Shown: positions 54,780 to 63,460 of the stretch, in pieces
Layout: each line of letters starts with the position of its first letter
How positions within the stretch are numbered: position 1 is the stretch's first letter
NCBI GenBank assembly: GCA_947474395.1
Contig: CANJID010000005.1
Location: 1 to 64,000, forward strand
Direction: 5' to 3'
DNA length: 64,000 nt
From: Caulobacterales bacterium
GTDB lineage: Bacteria > Pseudomonadota > Alphaproteobacteria > Caulobacterales > Caulobacteraceae
Notes under the pieces: generated by a model
Database searches by the model: none
What the model was told of the DNA's origin: nothing
What the model saw: the letters and a program-made list of their open reading frames with translations, nothing else
Made by a program: the position numbers and the translations under genes

Positions 54780-56117
54780 ATGTCGAGCCCTGAGAGTCCG
54801 GCTTCGGCCGGACCGATCGCCGGGAGCGAGACGCTGGCGGACCCGCAGGCCGCCTCTGTCGGCGGCTGGTCGAAGAGCTCGATCTACGCCCTCGCCATCC
54901 TGACCCTGATCTCGACGCTGAACTATTTCGACCGCAACGCCATGGCCATGGTGCTGCCGGCGATCAAGAAGGAGATGGGCCTCTCCGACACCGTGCTCGG
55001 CTCGATCAACGGACTTATCGTGGTCTACGCCGTCGTCGGCATCCCGGTCGCGTGGCTGGCCGACCGCTGGAGCCGGCGCAATGTCGTGGCCATCGGCCTG
55101 GCGTTCTGGAGCGCCATGACCTTCGTCACGGGCTTCTCCGCCAATGTGTGGCAGCTGGCGGTGACGCGCCTTTTGATGGCGGCCGGGGAATCCTGCGGCG
55201 GGGCGCCGTCCAACGCCATGCTGTCGGACATCTTCTCCAAGGGCCGCCTGCCGGTGGCGGTGGCCATCTTCACCTGCGCCAGCTCCATCTCGTCGCTGGT
55301 GATGACCCCGATCGCGGGCTGGATCGCGGACCACTACGGCTGGCGCATGGTGTTCTTCGCCGCGGGCGCCCCCGGGGTTCTCCTGGCCCTGGTGTTCCTC
55401 TTCACGGTGAAGGAGCCGGTCCGCGGCGCCTCGACGGGGCAGGAGGCGGCCGCCCAGAAGACCTCGGCGGAGGGCGGGCTGAAGTTCCTGCTCGGCTCGA
55501 AGTCCTTCGTGCTGCTGGTGATCGGCAGCGCCTTCATGGGCACCTACCTCTACGGCATCGGCGCCTGGGTCCCGACCTTCCTGGTGCGCGTCCACCACAT
55601 GAACCTGACCAGCGTCGGCATCTACTTCGGGGCCATCCGGGGCCTGGTGGGCATGTTCGGCATCCTGCTGGGCGGCGTGCTGGCCATCTGGCTGTCCAAG
55701 CGGGACGAGCGCTGGCGGGCCTGGACCCCGGGCCTGGCCTGTCTGGTCCTGGCGCCCTGCGTGGCCCTGTTCGTCCTGTCCGACGAGACCTGGATGTGGG
55801 TCGCCGGGCTCACCGCCTCCAGCTTCTTCGGCATCATGCACCAGCCGCCGGTCTATGCCGGGCTGATGGCCGTGGCCAAGCCGCGGATGCGGGCCCTGGC
55901 CGTTTCGATAAACCTGCTCGGCGCCACGGTGATCGGCCAGCTCGTCGGCTCGATCCTGATCGGCGCCCTCAACGATCTCCTGGCCGCCGAGTTCGGCCAG
56001 ACGGCGATCCGCTACTCCATGCTGGTCATTGTCGCCTCCAGCGCCGCGGGCGGCCTCTGCTTCATGGCCGCGGGCAAGTTCATCGCCCGCGACATGGAAC
56101 GCGCCGGCGTGGTCTGA
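54780..56117 (+). CDS. MFS transporter (ACS/sugar-phosphate-like)
   Basis: A 445-residue carrier with 12 predicted helices after a 35-residue hydrophilic N-terminus. LISTLNYFDRNAMAMVLPAIKKEM is the helix-1 signature of the ACS-like/glycerol-phosphate-type MFS, and GIPVAWLADRWSRRNVVAIGL the loop-2 motif. Such carriers often take up organic anions in aromatic catabolic clusters (with proton). A GAGGGAG site precedes the ATG. The next carrier is 19 bases downstream on the same strand, so both are in one operon. The substrate is unknown. Confidence 0.84.
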   Translation: MSSPESPASAGPIAGSETLADPQAASVGGWSKSSIYALAILTLISTLNYFDRNAMAMVLPAIKKEMGLSDTVLGSINGLIVVYAVVGIPVAWLADRWSRRNVVAIGLAFWSAMTFVTGFSANVWQLAVTRLLMAAGESCGGAPSNAMLSDIFSKGRLPVAVAIFTCASSISSLVMTPIAGWIADHYGWRMVFFAAGAPGVLLALVFLFTVKEPVRGASTGQEAAAQKTSAEGGLKFLLGSKSFVLLVIGSAFMGTYLYGIGAWVPTFLVRVHHMNLTSVGIYFGAIRGLVGMFGILLGGVLAIWLSKRDERWRAWTPGLACLVLAPCVALFVLSDETWMWVAGLTASSFFGIMHQPPVYAGLMAVAKPRMRALAVSINLLGATVIGQLVGSILIGALNDLLAAEFGQTAIRYSMLVIVASSAAGGLCFMAAGKFIARDMERAGVV

Positions 56118-56136
56118 GGCAGGAGAGCGGGGGACG

Positions 56137-57453
56137 ATGGCGGGCACGATCGACATCGCGGCGGTCATGGACGAGCGGCCGTTCAGCGGCCTGCAGAGGC
56201 GCGTCGTGGCGCTCTGCGCCCTCGTGGCCCTGATCGAGGGCTTCGACACCCAGACTGTCGGCTTCGTCGCGCCGGCGCTGTCCAAGGCGTTTCATCTGGC
56301 GCCCGACACCCTGGGCCTTTTCTTCTCCGCCGGCCTCGTGGGTCTGATGCTCGGCACCCTGCTGATCGCGCCCCTGGCGGACCGGGTGGGCCGCAAGCCG
56401 GTGATCCTGGCCAGCGTCGGTCTGTTCGGCCTCTGCAGCCTGGGCGTCGCCAACGCCGGTTCGGTGGAGATACTGTTCGCCTTCCGCCTTCTGACGGGCC
56501 TGGGCATCGGCGGGGCCATGCCCAACCTGATCGCCCTGACCTCGGAGTATTGCCCTAGCCGTAGCCGCTCCTTCACCGTCATGCTGATGTTCTCAGGCTT
56601 CACCCTGGGGGCGCTGGTGGCGGGCCTCACCGCGGCGCGCCTGCTTGGGCCCTACGGCTGGTCGATCCTGTTCTGGATCGGCGGGATCGCGCCGCTCCTC
56701 TACCTGCCGGTCCTGGCTCTGGCCCTGCCGGAGTCGGTGCGCGTCCTGGCCCTAAGCGAGGGCGGACAGGCCAAGGCGGCCGCCATCCTCAAACGCATCG
56801 CCCCCGACCTGACCATCCCCGCGGGCGCGCGGCTGGCGGCGGAGGGAGAAGGGCCGCGCATGTCGGTGGCCGAGCTGTTCCGGCATGGCCGGGCGGTTCG
56901 CACGAGCCTCTTGTGGCTCCTCTTCTTCATGAGCCTGCTGGACGTCTATCTCCTGACCAACTGGCTCACGACCCTGATGCACCAGCGCGGCTTCACCGCT
57001 TCGACCGCCGCCCTGATCTCAATGGTCCAGCAGTTCGGCGGGGTGGTCGCCACCTTCCCGGTGGGTTGGCTCTCCGCCCGCCGCGCGCCGACCCAGGTGC
57101 TGGTCGGGGCCTATCTCTTCGGAGGACTGGCGGTGGCGGCGATCGGCTTCACCCCCGCCGATCCCGTGGTGATCGGGGCGGTGGTGTTTTGCGCCGGGCT
57201 GGGCGTGGTCGGCGGGCAGGGGGCGGCCAACGCCCTCGTCGCGGGCCTGCACCCCACGGCCGTCCGCTCCACCGCCGTCGGCTGGGCGCTGGGGATCGGC
57301 CGCATCGGGTCCATCGTCGGCCCGGCCATCGCCGGCGTCCTGATCGCGGCCAAGATGCCGACCCGCGACCTCTTCCTGTTCGCCGCCATCCCCACCCTGA
57401 TCGCTGCCGGGGCCGCCTTCGCCATCGGAAAGATCGGCAAGGCGGAGGGGTGA
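56137..57453 (+). CDS. MFS aromatic acid:H+ symporter (AAHS family), copy 3
   Basis: A 438-residue carrier of the AAHS group, with ALVALIEGFDTQTVGFVAPAL, DRVGRKPVILASVGLFGL, and LLTGLGIGGAMPNLIALTSEYCP (the AAHS helix-4 pattern). It differs from copies 1 and 2 at 13-16 kb more than these differ from each other. AGGAGA lies before the ATG at 56137. As it follows another MFS gene and precedes the convergent LSD gene, it may bring in phenylpropanoid-type acids such as ferulate. Substrate is inferred from family. Confidence 0.85.
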   Translation: MAGTIDIAAVMDERPFSGLQRRVVALCALVALIEGFDTQTVGFVAPALSKAFHLAPDTLGLFFSAGLVGLMLGTLLIAPLADRVGRKPVILASVGLFGLCSLGVANAGSVEILFAFRLLTGLGIGGAMPNLIALTSEYCPSRSRSFTVMLMFSGFTLGALVAGLTAARLLGPYGWSILFWIGGIAPLLYLPVLALALPESVRVLALSEGGQAKAAAILKRIAPDLTIPAGARLAAEGEGPRMSVAELFRHGRAVRTSLLWLLFFMSLLDVYLLTNWLTTLMHQRGFTASTAALISMVQQFGGVVATFPVGWLSARRAPTQVLVGAYLFGGLAVAAIGFTPADPVVIGAVVFCAGLGVVGGQGAANALVAGLHPTAVRSTAVGWALGIGRIGSIVGPAIAGVLIAAKMPTRDLFLFAAIPTLIAAGAAFAIGKIGKAEG

Positions 57454-57462
57454 CTCCGCCCC

Positions 57463-57526
57463 CTCTGGGGGAAGTACGGCGAAGGGCGGGCCGTTCGGTC
57501 TGACGGCTCCCCAAAAGGGGGCGCAG
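57463..57526. repeat. CTTCCCC-type palindrome between convergent genes
   Basis: CCCCCTCTGGGGGAAGTAC and the facing CTCCCCAAAAGGGGGCG block lie between the AAHS and carotenoid-oxygenase stops, as bidirectional terminator candidates related to the copies at 16644 and 25727. Confidence 0.65.
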
Positions 57527-57534
57527 TTAGACCT

Positions 57535-59010
57535 TCAGTTCGGCGCGACCGTGGGCACGCCGCCGAGGCTGGACTGGCCGGCCGCGGCGCGGTCCAGGTG
57601 GACCCCGTCGACCCAGTTGCCGTGCAGGCCGAAGCGCAGGCGCATGGGCACGCGGATGGTCGCGATCGGCCCTTCGCCCACCTTCAGGGCGTCGAAGAGC
57701 AGCAGGTCCGCGCGCTTCTCCTCGTTCCGCAGGGCCACCTGCACGATGTAGCCGTCGCCCTCGTCCGACTTGCCCGACTTCGGGAAGAAGGCCGGCTCCT
57801 GCAGGGTGGAGGCGCCCTCGGCGTGAAAGACGTCCTCCGTCCCCGTGGCGTGGTCGATGTGGGCCAGGCTCGCCCGCCCGTTCGGCCCCTGGGCGAACCC
57901 AAGCATCCAGCCGTGGCGGTAGGGGTTCATGGCGTAGCGGTCGTCGATGCGGGGGAACTCGCCGACGAACTGGGCCAGGGTCTCGCGCTTCTCGAACTCG
58001 CCGGAGTTGGAGTTCATGTCCACGGTCCAGCGGGTCAGCCGCGAGGCCGAGGCCGGGCCGTCGAAGGGCGCCCCGTGCACGTCCGGGAAGAAGGGGAACA
58101 TGTTGTTCCGGGCTTCCGGCGTGTCGAAGTGGATGCGCGTGCCGTCGTTGAAGGCGTTCATCACGTGGCTGGCGAAGCAGTTCGGCGCCGTGAAGATCTT
58201 CACGTCCTTGGCCTCGCCGTCGCGGGGCAGGATCACGAGGTGGATTTCCTTGGTGGTGTCGAAACCGAAGTGCGGCAGCCCCGCCTCCAGCCGCTCCCAG
58301 GAGGAGACGATCGGGACGACGTGGAAGATGGCGTAATCCTTGGTCACGCCGAAGTCGTGCATCATGCAGTAGTAGGGAATCTCGAACCACACCTCCTTGG
58401 TCTTCCGGCCTTCGGGTGTGAGCTCGTAATAGACCATGTCCTTGGTCAGGAGCCCCTTGGCCGCGTAGCCGAAGGCGCAGAGGTTGCCGGTTTCGGGGTC
58501 GATCTTGGGGTGGGCGGTGAAGGTCGGGCTGGTCACCTGGCCGTCCCAGTCGGTGTAGCCGAAGGTCTCCAGGGTGTTGGGGTCCATCGCCACGGCGGGC
58601 GAGTCCTCCTTCAGGCCGTAGAGCTTGCCGCCGTAGAAGAAGGCGTTGGTGTTGGCCGTGCCGCGATAGTGGCCCTTGGCCTTCGGGTCGTCGGTGAGCG
58701 GATTGCGATAGGCGCCGAAGAGGGCGTGGCCGGCCTCGCGCTCCATCTTCCACTTGTCGGTCTGGCACCAGCGCTGCTTGAAATTGACCTTGCCGTTCTT
58801 GAAGCGGAACTGGGTGATCATCCCGTCGCCGTTGAACATGATGTCGTCCTGCAGCAGCGGCGGCAGCTGCGGGTCCGGCGAGACGCGGAAGAAGGCGCCG
58901 TCGATGTCCGAGGGGATCTCGCCCTCGACCTCGAGGTCGAACACGTCGCCCTCGATGCGGACCGGGGTGTTCACGCCGGTGAACGCCATGGTGTCGGGAA
59001 ACTTGGCCAT
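57535..59010 (-). CDS. Carotenoid oxygenase, lignostilbene dioxygenase-like
   Basis: A 491-residue Fe(II) seven-bladed beta-propeller dioxygenase of the carotenoid-cleavage family. The four iron-ligand histidines are in TAHPKIDP, CMMHDFGVT, CFASHVMNAFNDG and FGLHGNWVD. AYRNPLTDDPK and GTANTNAFFYGGKLYGLKED match lignostilbene dioxygenases (LSD, NOV1), where a tyrosine and lysine in these stretches bind the phenolic hydroxyl. It would cleave a hydroxystilbene into two aromatic aldehydes. The ATG at 59010 has AGGGAG upstream. It is divergent from an MFS gene, which is followed by a SnoaL-like gene. Fine specificity is not readable. Confidence 0.84.
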   Translation of the reverse strand: MAKFPDTMAFTGVNTPVRIEGDVFDLEVEGEIPSDIDGAFFRVSPDPQLPPLLQDDIMFNGDGMITQFRFKNGKVNFKQRWCQTDKWKMEREAGHALFGAYRNPLTDDPKAKGHYRGTANTNAFFYGGKLYGLKEDSPAVAMDPNTLETFGYTDWDGQVTSPTFTAHPKIDPETGNLCAFGYAAKGLLTKDMVYYELTPEGRKTKEVWFEIPYYCMMHDFGVTKDYAIFHVVPIVSSWERLEAGLPHFGFDTTKEIHLVILPRDGEAKDVKIFTAPNCFASHVMNAFNDGTRIHFDTPEARNNMFPFFPDVHGAPFDGPASASRLTRWTVDMNSNSGEFEKRETLAQFVGEFPRIDDRYAMNPYRHGWMLGFAQGPNGRASLAHIDHATGTEDVFHAEGASTLQEPAFFPKSGKSDEGDGYIVQVALRNEEKRADLLLFDALKVGEGPIATIRVPMRLRFGLHGNWVDGVHLDRAAAGQSSLGGVPTVAPN

Positions 59011-59195
59011 ACGCTGGCTCCCTTGATGATCACTTATCGCCGTTCTGGCTTTGGGTGCTTTTGGCATGTTTGGCCCCGGCAATCGAGACGGCTTTGATCG
59101 AGCGCAAGGGTTGGCGGGAAGGACTAGCCGCCGCCGCAAGCTGGGCTATGGTCCCTTCCGAGACGCGCAACCAGAACGCGTCCGAAGGAGGAAAC

Positions 59196-60596
59196 GTGAG
59201 CGACGCCACGACGGGCGACGCCCGGCTGCTGAGCAAGGGCTATCGCGGCTGGCTGCTGACGGTCCTGCTGATCGTCTGCACCTTCAACTACGCCGACCGG
59301 GCGATCCTGGCGGTCCTGGCCCAGCCGATAAAGATGGACCTCAAGCTCACGGACGGCCAGCTCGGCTGGCTGCAGGGGCTGGCGTTCGCCACCCTCTATT
59401 CGGTCCTGGGCGTGCCGATCGGGCGGCTGGCCGAGCGCAAGAGCCGCATCGCCATCATTGGCGTCGCCACGGCCGTCTGGTCGGCGATGACGGCCCTCTG
59501 CGGCTTCGCCCACAGCTTCGTGAGCCTCTTCCTTTGCCGGGTCGGCGTCGGGGTCGGGGAGGCGGGCTTCCTCGCCCCGGCGACCTCGCTGCTGGGCGAC
59601 CACTATCCCCGCGAGAAGCGCGCGTCGGCCTTGGCCGTGGTCATGTTGGGCGTGCCGGCGGGCTACATGCTGGGCGCCATCGTCGGCGGCCAGATCGTGC
59701 AGCACTTCAACTGGCGGATGGGCTTCTTCGCCTTCGGCATTCCGGGGATCATCGGAGCTCTGCTCGCCTATTTCACCCTGCGTGAGCCGCCCCGGGGGAT
59801 GGTCGAGGGCGTCGCGAACGACGTGGTGGAGAAGACCTCGCTTCTGAGCATCATGAAGATCCTCTGGGCCAAGCCGAGCTTTCGCCAGATCCTGATCGGG
59901 GGCGCCATCGCCGGGTTCGGGCTGAACGCGGTGGGGCAATTCACCAATCCATACCTGATCCGGGTCCAGCACCTGGACTTCGCCAAGGCTGGACTGATTT
60001 TTGGACTGATCTCGGGTTTCGCCAACGGGGCGGGGACGCTGCTGGGCGGGTTCGGGTCCGACTACATGGCCAGGCGCGATCCGCGCTGGGCGGCCTGGTC
60101 CTGCTCGCTGGGCCTGCTTATCACCGCGCCGGTCTACGTCATCGCCTGGACCCGGCCCGATGTGGCGTCGCTGATCCCCTTCGTCTTCATCGGCAACATG
60201 ATGCTGATCACCTTCTACATGCCGACCTTCGCCATGGTGCAGAACCTGGTGGGGCCGCGCATGCGGGCGTCGGCGGTGGCGCTGTTCTCCCTGGTGTTCA
60301 GCATGGTGGGGGCGGGCCTGGGGCCCGTCGGGCTCGGATATCTGAGCGACACCTTCGCCGAAGCGGCCTTCGCCGCCGGTCATTTCGCGGCGACCTGCCC
60401 CGGCGGCATGGCCCCTGCGGGCTCGGAGGACGCGCTGAAGTCCGCCTGCGCGGCGGCCTCGGCCACGGGGCTGAAGAACGCCATGGTGGCGGTGAACCTC
60501 AGCTTCGTCTGGGCGGCGGTGCACTTCTTCCTGGCGGCCAGGACTCTCAAGGCGGACTTCTACCGGACGCCGGCCGAACAGGCCCAGGCGGCCTGA
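59196..60596 (+). CDS. MFS transporter (spinster-like)
   Basis: A 466-residue carrier starting at a GTG at 59196, preceded by an ideal AAGGAGGAAAC site. TFNYADRAILAVLAQPIKMDL, LGVPIGRLAERKSRIAIIGV and GVGEAGFLAPATSLLGDHYP are characteristic of spinster-like MFS carriers. Such carriers are common in sphingomonad and caulobacterial aromatic clusters. It lies between the divergent LSD gene and the SnoaL-like gene (25 bases away), so it may import or export the stilbene or its cleavage products. Substrate inferred. Confidence 0.85.
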   Translation: MSDATTGDARLLSKGYRGWLLTVLLIVCTFNYADRAILAVLAQPIKMDLKLTDGQLGWLQGLAFATLYSVLGVPIGRLAERKSRIAIIGVATAVWSAMTALCGFAHSFVSLFLCRVGVGVGEAGFLAPATSLLGDHYPREKRASALAVVMLGVPAGYMLGAIVGGQIVQHFNWRMGFFAFGIPGIIGALLAYFTLREPPRGMVEGVANDVVEKTSLLSIMKILWAKPSFRQILIGGAIAGFGLNAVGQFTNPYLIRVQHLDFAKAGLIFGLISGFANGAGTLLGGFGSDYMARRDPRWAAWSCSLGLLITAPVYVIAWTRPDVASLIPFVFIGNMMLITFYMPTFAMVQNLVGPRMRASAVALFSLVFSMVGAGLGPVGLGYLSDTFAEAAFAAGHFAATCPGGMAPAGSEDALKSACAAASATGLKNAMVAVNLSFVWAAVHFFLAARTLKADFYRTPAEQAQAA

Positions 60597-60621
60597 CTTT
60601 TTCAGCAAAGCGGGGGCGAGG

Positions 60622-61233
60622 ATGACGGGATCGGGACTGCGCAAGGCCGCGCTGGCGGCATGCGGCGCGGCGGCTCTGGCGGCCGCCTTCGGGCTTGGCG
60701 GGGCCGTCGCGGCCACGTCCAGGCCGACCCTGGAGCAGCGGCTGCAGAAGGTCGAGGACCGGATGGCGCTGGAGGAGCTGATCTTCGCTTACAACAAGGC
60801 GCTCGACGCCCGCGACTGGCACGCCTACGCGGCCGTCTTCTCCGAGGACGCGACGCTCGGGACCGGGCCCAACGCCCGCAAGGGGCGCAAGGCGATCGAG
60901 GACTCCATCACCGCCCTGATGAACCGGGCCTTCTCGCGCCCCGATGCGCCGGGCTTCCTGCAGCACAACTTCAACACGCTGCACTTCGAGATCAACGGCG
61001 ACACGGCCACCGGCTTCCACCACTGGCAGGTGGTCAGCACGACCGCGACCAAGGTCCCCATCGTCACCGAGGCCGGCCACTACGAGGACACCTACCGCCG
61101 GGTGAACGGCCGCTGGTTCATCCAGAGCCGCAACAATGTCGGCGACATCCCCCGCGCCCCGGCCGGCGCGGTCGCGATGGCGGGCGGGACGGCGGCGACG
61201 GTCCCGGCTCCGGCGCGGGCTGCGGCGCCGTAA
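60622..61233 (+). CDS. Exported SnoaL-like protein
   Basis: A 203-residue protein with a signal peptide (residues 1-30, ending in GGAVAA) and a SnoaL/NTF2-like domain (residues 40-180): EDRMALEELIFAYNKALDARDWHAYAAVFSEDATLG, then FNTLHFEINGDTATGFHHWQV and YRRVNGRWFIQSRNNV. The C-terminus is an Ala/Pro-rich tail. The diarylpropane lyase LdpA of sphingomonads has this fold and removes formaldehyde from a diguaiacylpropane-diol to give lignostilbene. The adjacent LSD-like gene makes a similar role attractive. LdpA identity is an inference only. Confidence 0.75.
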   Translation: MTGSGLRKAALAACGAAALAAAFGLGGAVAATSRPTLEQRLQKVEDRMALEELIFAYNKALDARDWHAYAAVFSEDATLGTGPNARKGRKAIEDSITALMNRAFSRPDAPGFLQHNFNTLHFEINGDTATGFHHWQVVSTTATKVPIVTEAGHYEDTYRRVNGRWFIQSRNNVGDIPRAPAGAVAMAGGTAATVPAPARAAAP

Positions 61234-61276
61234 GGTCCGTACTCAATACCGAGGGTTTGATTGTTGAGCGTCTGCC

Positions 61277-61741
61277 CTAGTCGAGGTGCAGCAGTTCGAT
61301 CTCGTGGCCTTCGGGATCGGTGACCATCGCCACGTGCGCGCCGTTTCCGCCCCTCGGCGCGTAGAGCGACTTGGCGCCGGCGGCGAGGGCTCTGGCGTAG
61401 GCGTCGTCGACTTCGGCGGCCTTCAGGTAGAAGCCGATCGGCCCGTTGGCGTTGCCCAGGGCGACCTTGCGGTTGTCCTTGTAATAGACCAGCGCCAGAT
61501 CGAGCCCGGCGGAGTTGGTCAGGATGACCTCGATGTTGGCGCCGTTATCCAGCCGCTTCTGCTGCGTCAGGCCGAAGGCCGTCTGGTAGAAATTCTGCAT
61601 CTTGGGCAGGTCGGCCACGGTGAACTTCAGGAACCCGAGGCTGTAGTGCGGCTGGGCCGGCGCGGCGCTGTGGGCGGCCGACGCGAGGGCCAGGCTGGCG
61701 GCCGCCAGGATCGACAGGCCGAGGCCATGGATCTTCTTCAT
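61277..61741 (-). CDS. Exported VOC/glyoxalase-fold protein
   Basis: A 154-residue protein with a signal peptide (MKKIHGLGLSILAAASLALASAAHS) and one VOC domain: GFLKFTVADLPKMQNFYQTAFG, then FYLKAAEVDDAYARALAAGAKS and the closing MVTDPEGHEIELLHLD with the usual glutamate ligand. Export of a glyoxalase-fold protein is uncommon. GGGGAG lies before the ATG at 61741; a GTG two codons upstream is less favoured. The ligand is unknown, perhaps a periplasmic aromatic. Confidence 0.78.
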   Translation of the reverse strand: MKKIHGLGLSILAAASLALASAAHSAAPAQPHYSLGFLKFTVADLPKMQNFYQTAFGLTQQKRLDNGANIEVILTNSAGLDLALVYYKDNRKVALGNANGPIGFYLKAAEVDDAYARALAAGAKSLYAPRGGNGAHVAMVTDPEGHEIELLHLD

Positions 61742-61813
61742 TTTCACTCCCCTTAACTTGCGCCGGGAGAGTGCGCGGGCGGGCCGGGGAGATCAACCGG
61801 GAGTGCAACCACC

Positions 61814-63460
61814 TCAAACCGCGTACGGCAGGTCTTCCGCCGGTAGCCGCCTGCCCAGCACCAGGTCGGCGGCCTTTTCGCCGACCATGATGGCGGCGGC
61901 GTTGGTGTTGGCGCCGGGGACGGTCGGCATGATCGAGGCGTCGGCGACGCGCAGGCCCTCGATCCCGCGCACGCGAAGCTGGGGATCGACCACGGACTCC
62001 GACCCGATGCCCATGGCGCAGGTGCCGACCGGGTGCTGGGTCACGCCCCCGGATTGGCGCAGGATCGCGTCGAGCTCGGCGTCGGTCTGGTGCTCGGCGC
62101 CCGGGAAGGTCTCGTCGCCGGTCAGGCTGGCCTGCGGTTCGGTGCGGTAGATGCGGCGGGCTTCGCGGATGCCCCGGCGCATGACCTCGTAGTCGGTGGG
62201 GTCGGAGTAGAGGTTGAAGCAGATGCGCGGCTTGTCCGCCGGGTCTGCCGACCGGAGCTTCACCCAGCCGCGGCTGTGCGGATGCAGCTGCACCACCCCG
62301 ACCTGGAAATGATGATGGTGGCGCTTGGTCAGCAAAGGGAACCACAGGTCCGCCGACATGGCGACCGGGTTGCACATGATCTGGATGTCGGGGGCGGCGA
62401 GCTCGGGCCGGGTGCGGATGACCACGTTGCAACTGTTGATCTGGGTCGCGAAGGCGCCGTTCCCGAACAGCCACCACTGGATCACGTGGCGGATGGCCCG
62501 GTCGTAGCGCAGCTCCCTGATGAAGGTGACGGGCTTGGTCGCCCTGAACTGCATCATCAGGTTGGGGTGTTCGGAGAGATTCCGGCCCACCCCGGGCAGG
62601 TCGGCCACCACCTCGATCCCGTGCTCGCGCAGCTCATCCGCCGGGCCGATCCCCGACAGCATCAGGAGCTGGGGCGAGTTGTAGGCGCCGCCGCAGAGGA
62701 TCACTTCGCGCATCGCGCGGACGCGGGTGGTCCGACCGTCCTTGGAATATTCGACCCCAACCGCGCGGCCGTTCTCGATGATGACCTTGTGGGTCAGGGC
62801 GTGGGTCTCGACCGTCAGATTGGGGCGGCCCATGACGGGGTGCAGATAGGCGCGGCTGGCGTTGGCGCGGTGGCCCTTGGGGTCGATGGTGACCTCGCCC
62901 TTGGAGAAACCCTCGGGGTGGAAGCCGCTGATGTCGTCGCTGACCGGATATCCAGCGTTCGCGGCTGTTTCCATAAGCGGGTCGTGCAGCAGGCGGCGGG
63001 TGTCGATGGGGGCCACGTGCAGGGGCCCGTCCCCGCCGTGGTAGGGCCCGGCGCCGCGCCAGCTCGTCTCCATCCGCTTGAAGTAGGGCAGGACGTCGGC
63101 GTAGCCCCAGCCCTCGCAGCCCATCTGGCGCCAGTCGTCGAAGTCGCGGGGGTGGCCGCGCATGTAGAACATGCCGTTGATGGTGGAGGAGCCGCCCAGC
63201 ACCTTGCCCCGAGGGACCATCAGCTGGCGCCCGTTCATCTGCGGCTCGGGCTCGGAGCGGTAGCCCCAGCTCATGGCCGGGTTGAACACCGCTTTGAGGA
63301 AGCCGAGCGGCATCTTGGTCAGCCAGTTGTCGTCGGCGCCGCCCGCCTCCAGCACCAGCACCCGATGCGTCGGGTCGGCGCTCAGTCGGTTGGCCACGGC
63401 GCAGCCGGCCGAGCCCGCGCCGACGACGATGAAGTCGACATCCCTGGAATATTCGCTCAA
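61814..63460 (-). CDS. GMC-family FAD oxidoreductase
   Basis: A 548-residue flavoprotein of the glucose-methanol-choline family. The FAD motif is DFIVVGAGSAGCAVANRLS, the GMC signature 1 is PRGKVLGGSSTINGMFYMRG, signature 2 is GGAYNSPQLLMLSGIGP and the active-site histidines lie in GVTQHPVGTCAMG and PGANTNAAAI. It would oxidise a primary alcohol, such as a polyethylene-glycol-type or aryl alcohol, with quinone or dye as acceptor. The TTG start overlaps the upstream stop (TTGA). Choline is unlikely to be the only substrate, since no betaine genes are near. Confidence 0.87.
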   Translation of the reverse strand: MSEYSRDVDFIVVGAGSAGCAVANRLSADPTHRVLVLEAGGADDNWLTKMPLGFLKAVFNPAMSWGYRSEPEPQMNGRQLMVPRGKVLGGSSTINGMFYMRGHPRDFDDWRQMGCEGWGYADVLPYFKRMETSWRGAGPYHGGDGPLHVAPIDTRRLLHDPLMETAANAGYPVSDDISGFHPEGFSKGEVTIDPKGHRANASRAYLHPVMGRPNLTVETHALTHKVIIENGRAVGVEYSKDGRTTRVRAMREVILCGGAYNSPQLLMLSGIGPADELREHGIEVVADLPGVGRNLSEHPNLMMQFRATKPVTFIRELRYDRAIRHVIQWWLFGNGAFATQINSCNVVIRTRPELAAPDIQIMCNPVAMSADLWFPLLTKRHHHHFQVGVVQLHPHSRGWVKLRSADPADKPRICFNLYSDPTDYEVMRRGIREARRIYRTEPQASLTGDETFPGAEHQTDAELDAILRQSGGVTQHPVGTCAMGIGSESVVDPQLRVRGIEGLRVADASIMPTVPGANTNAAAIMVGEKAADLVLGRRLPAEDLPYAV

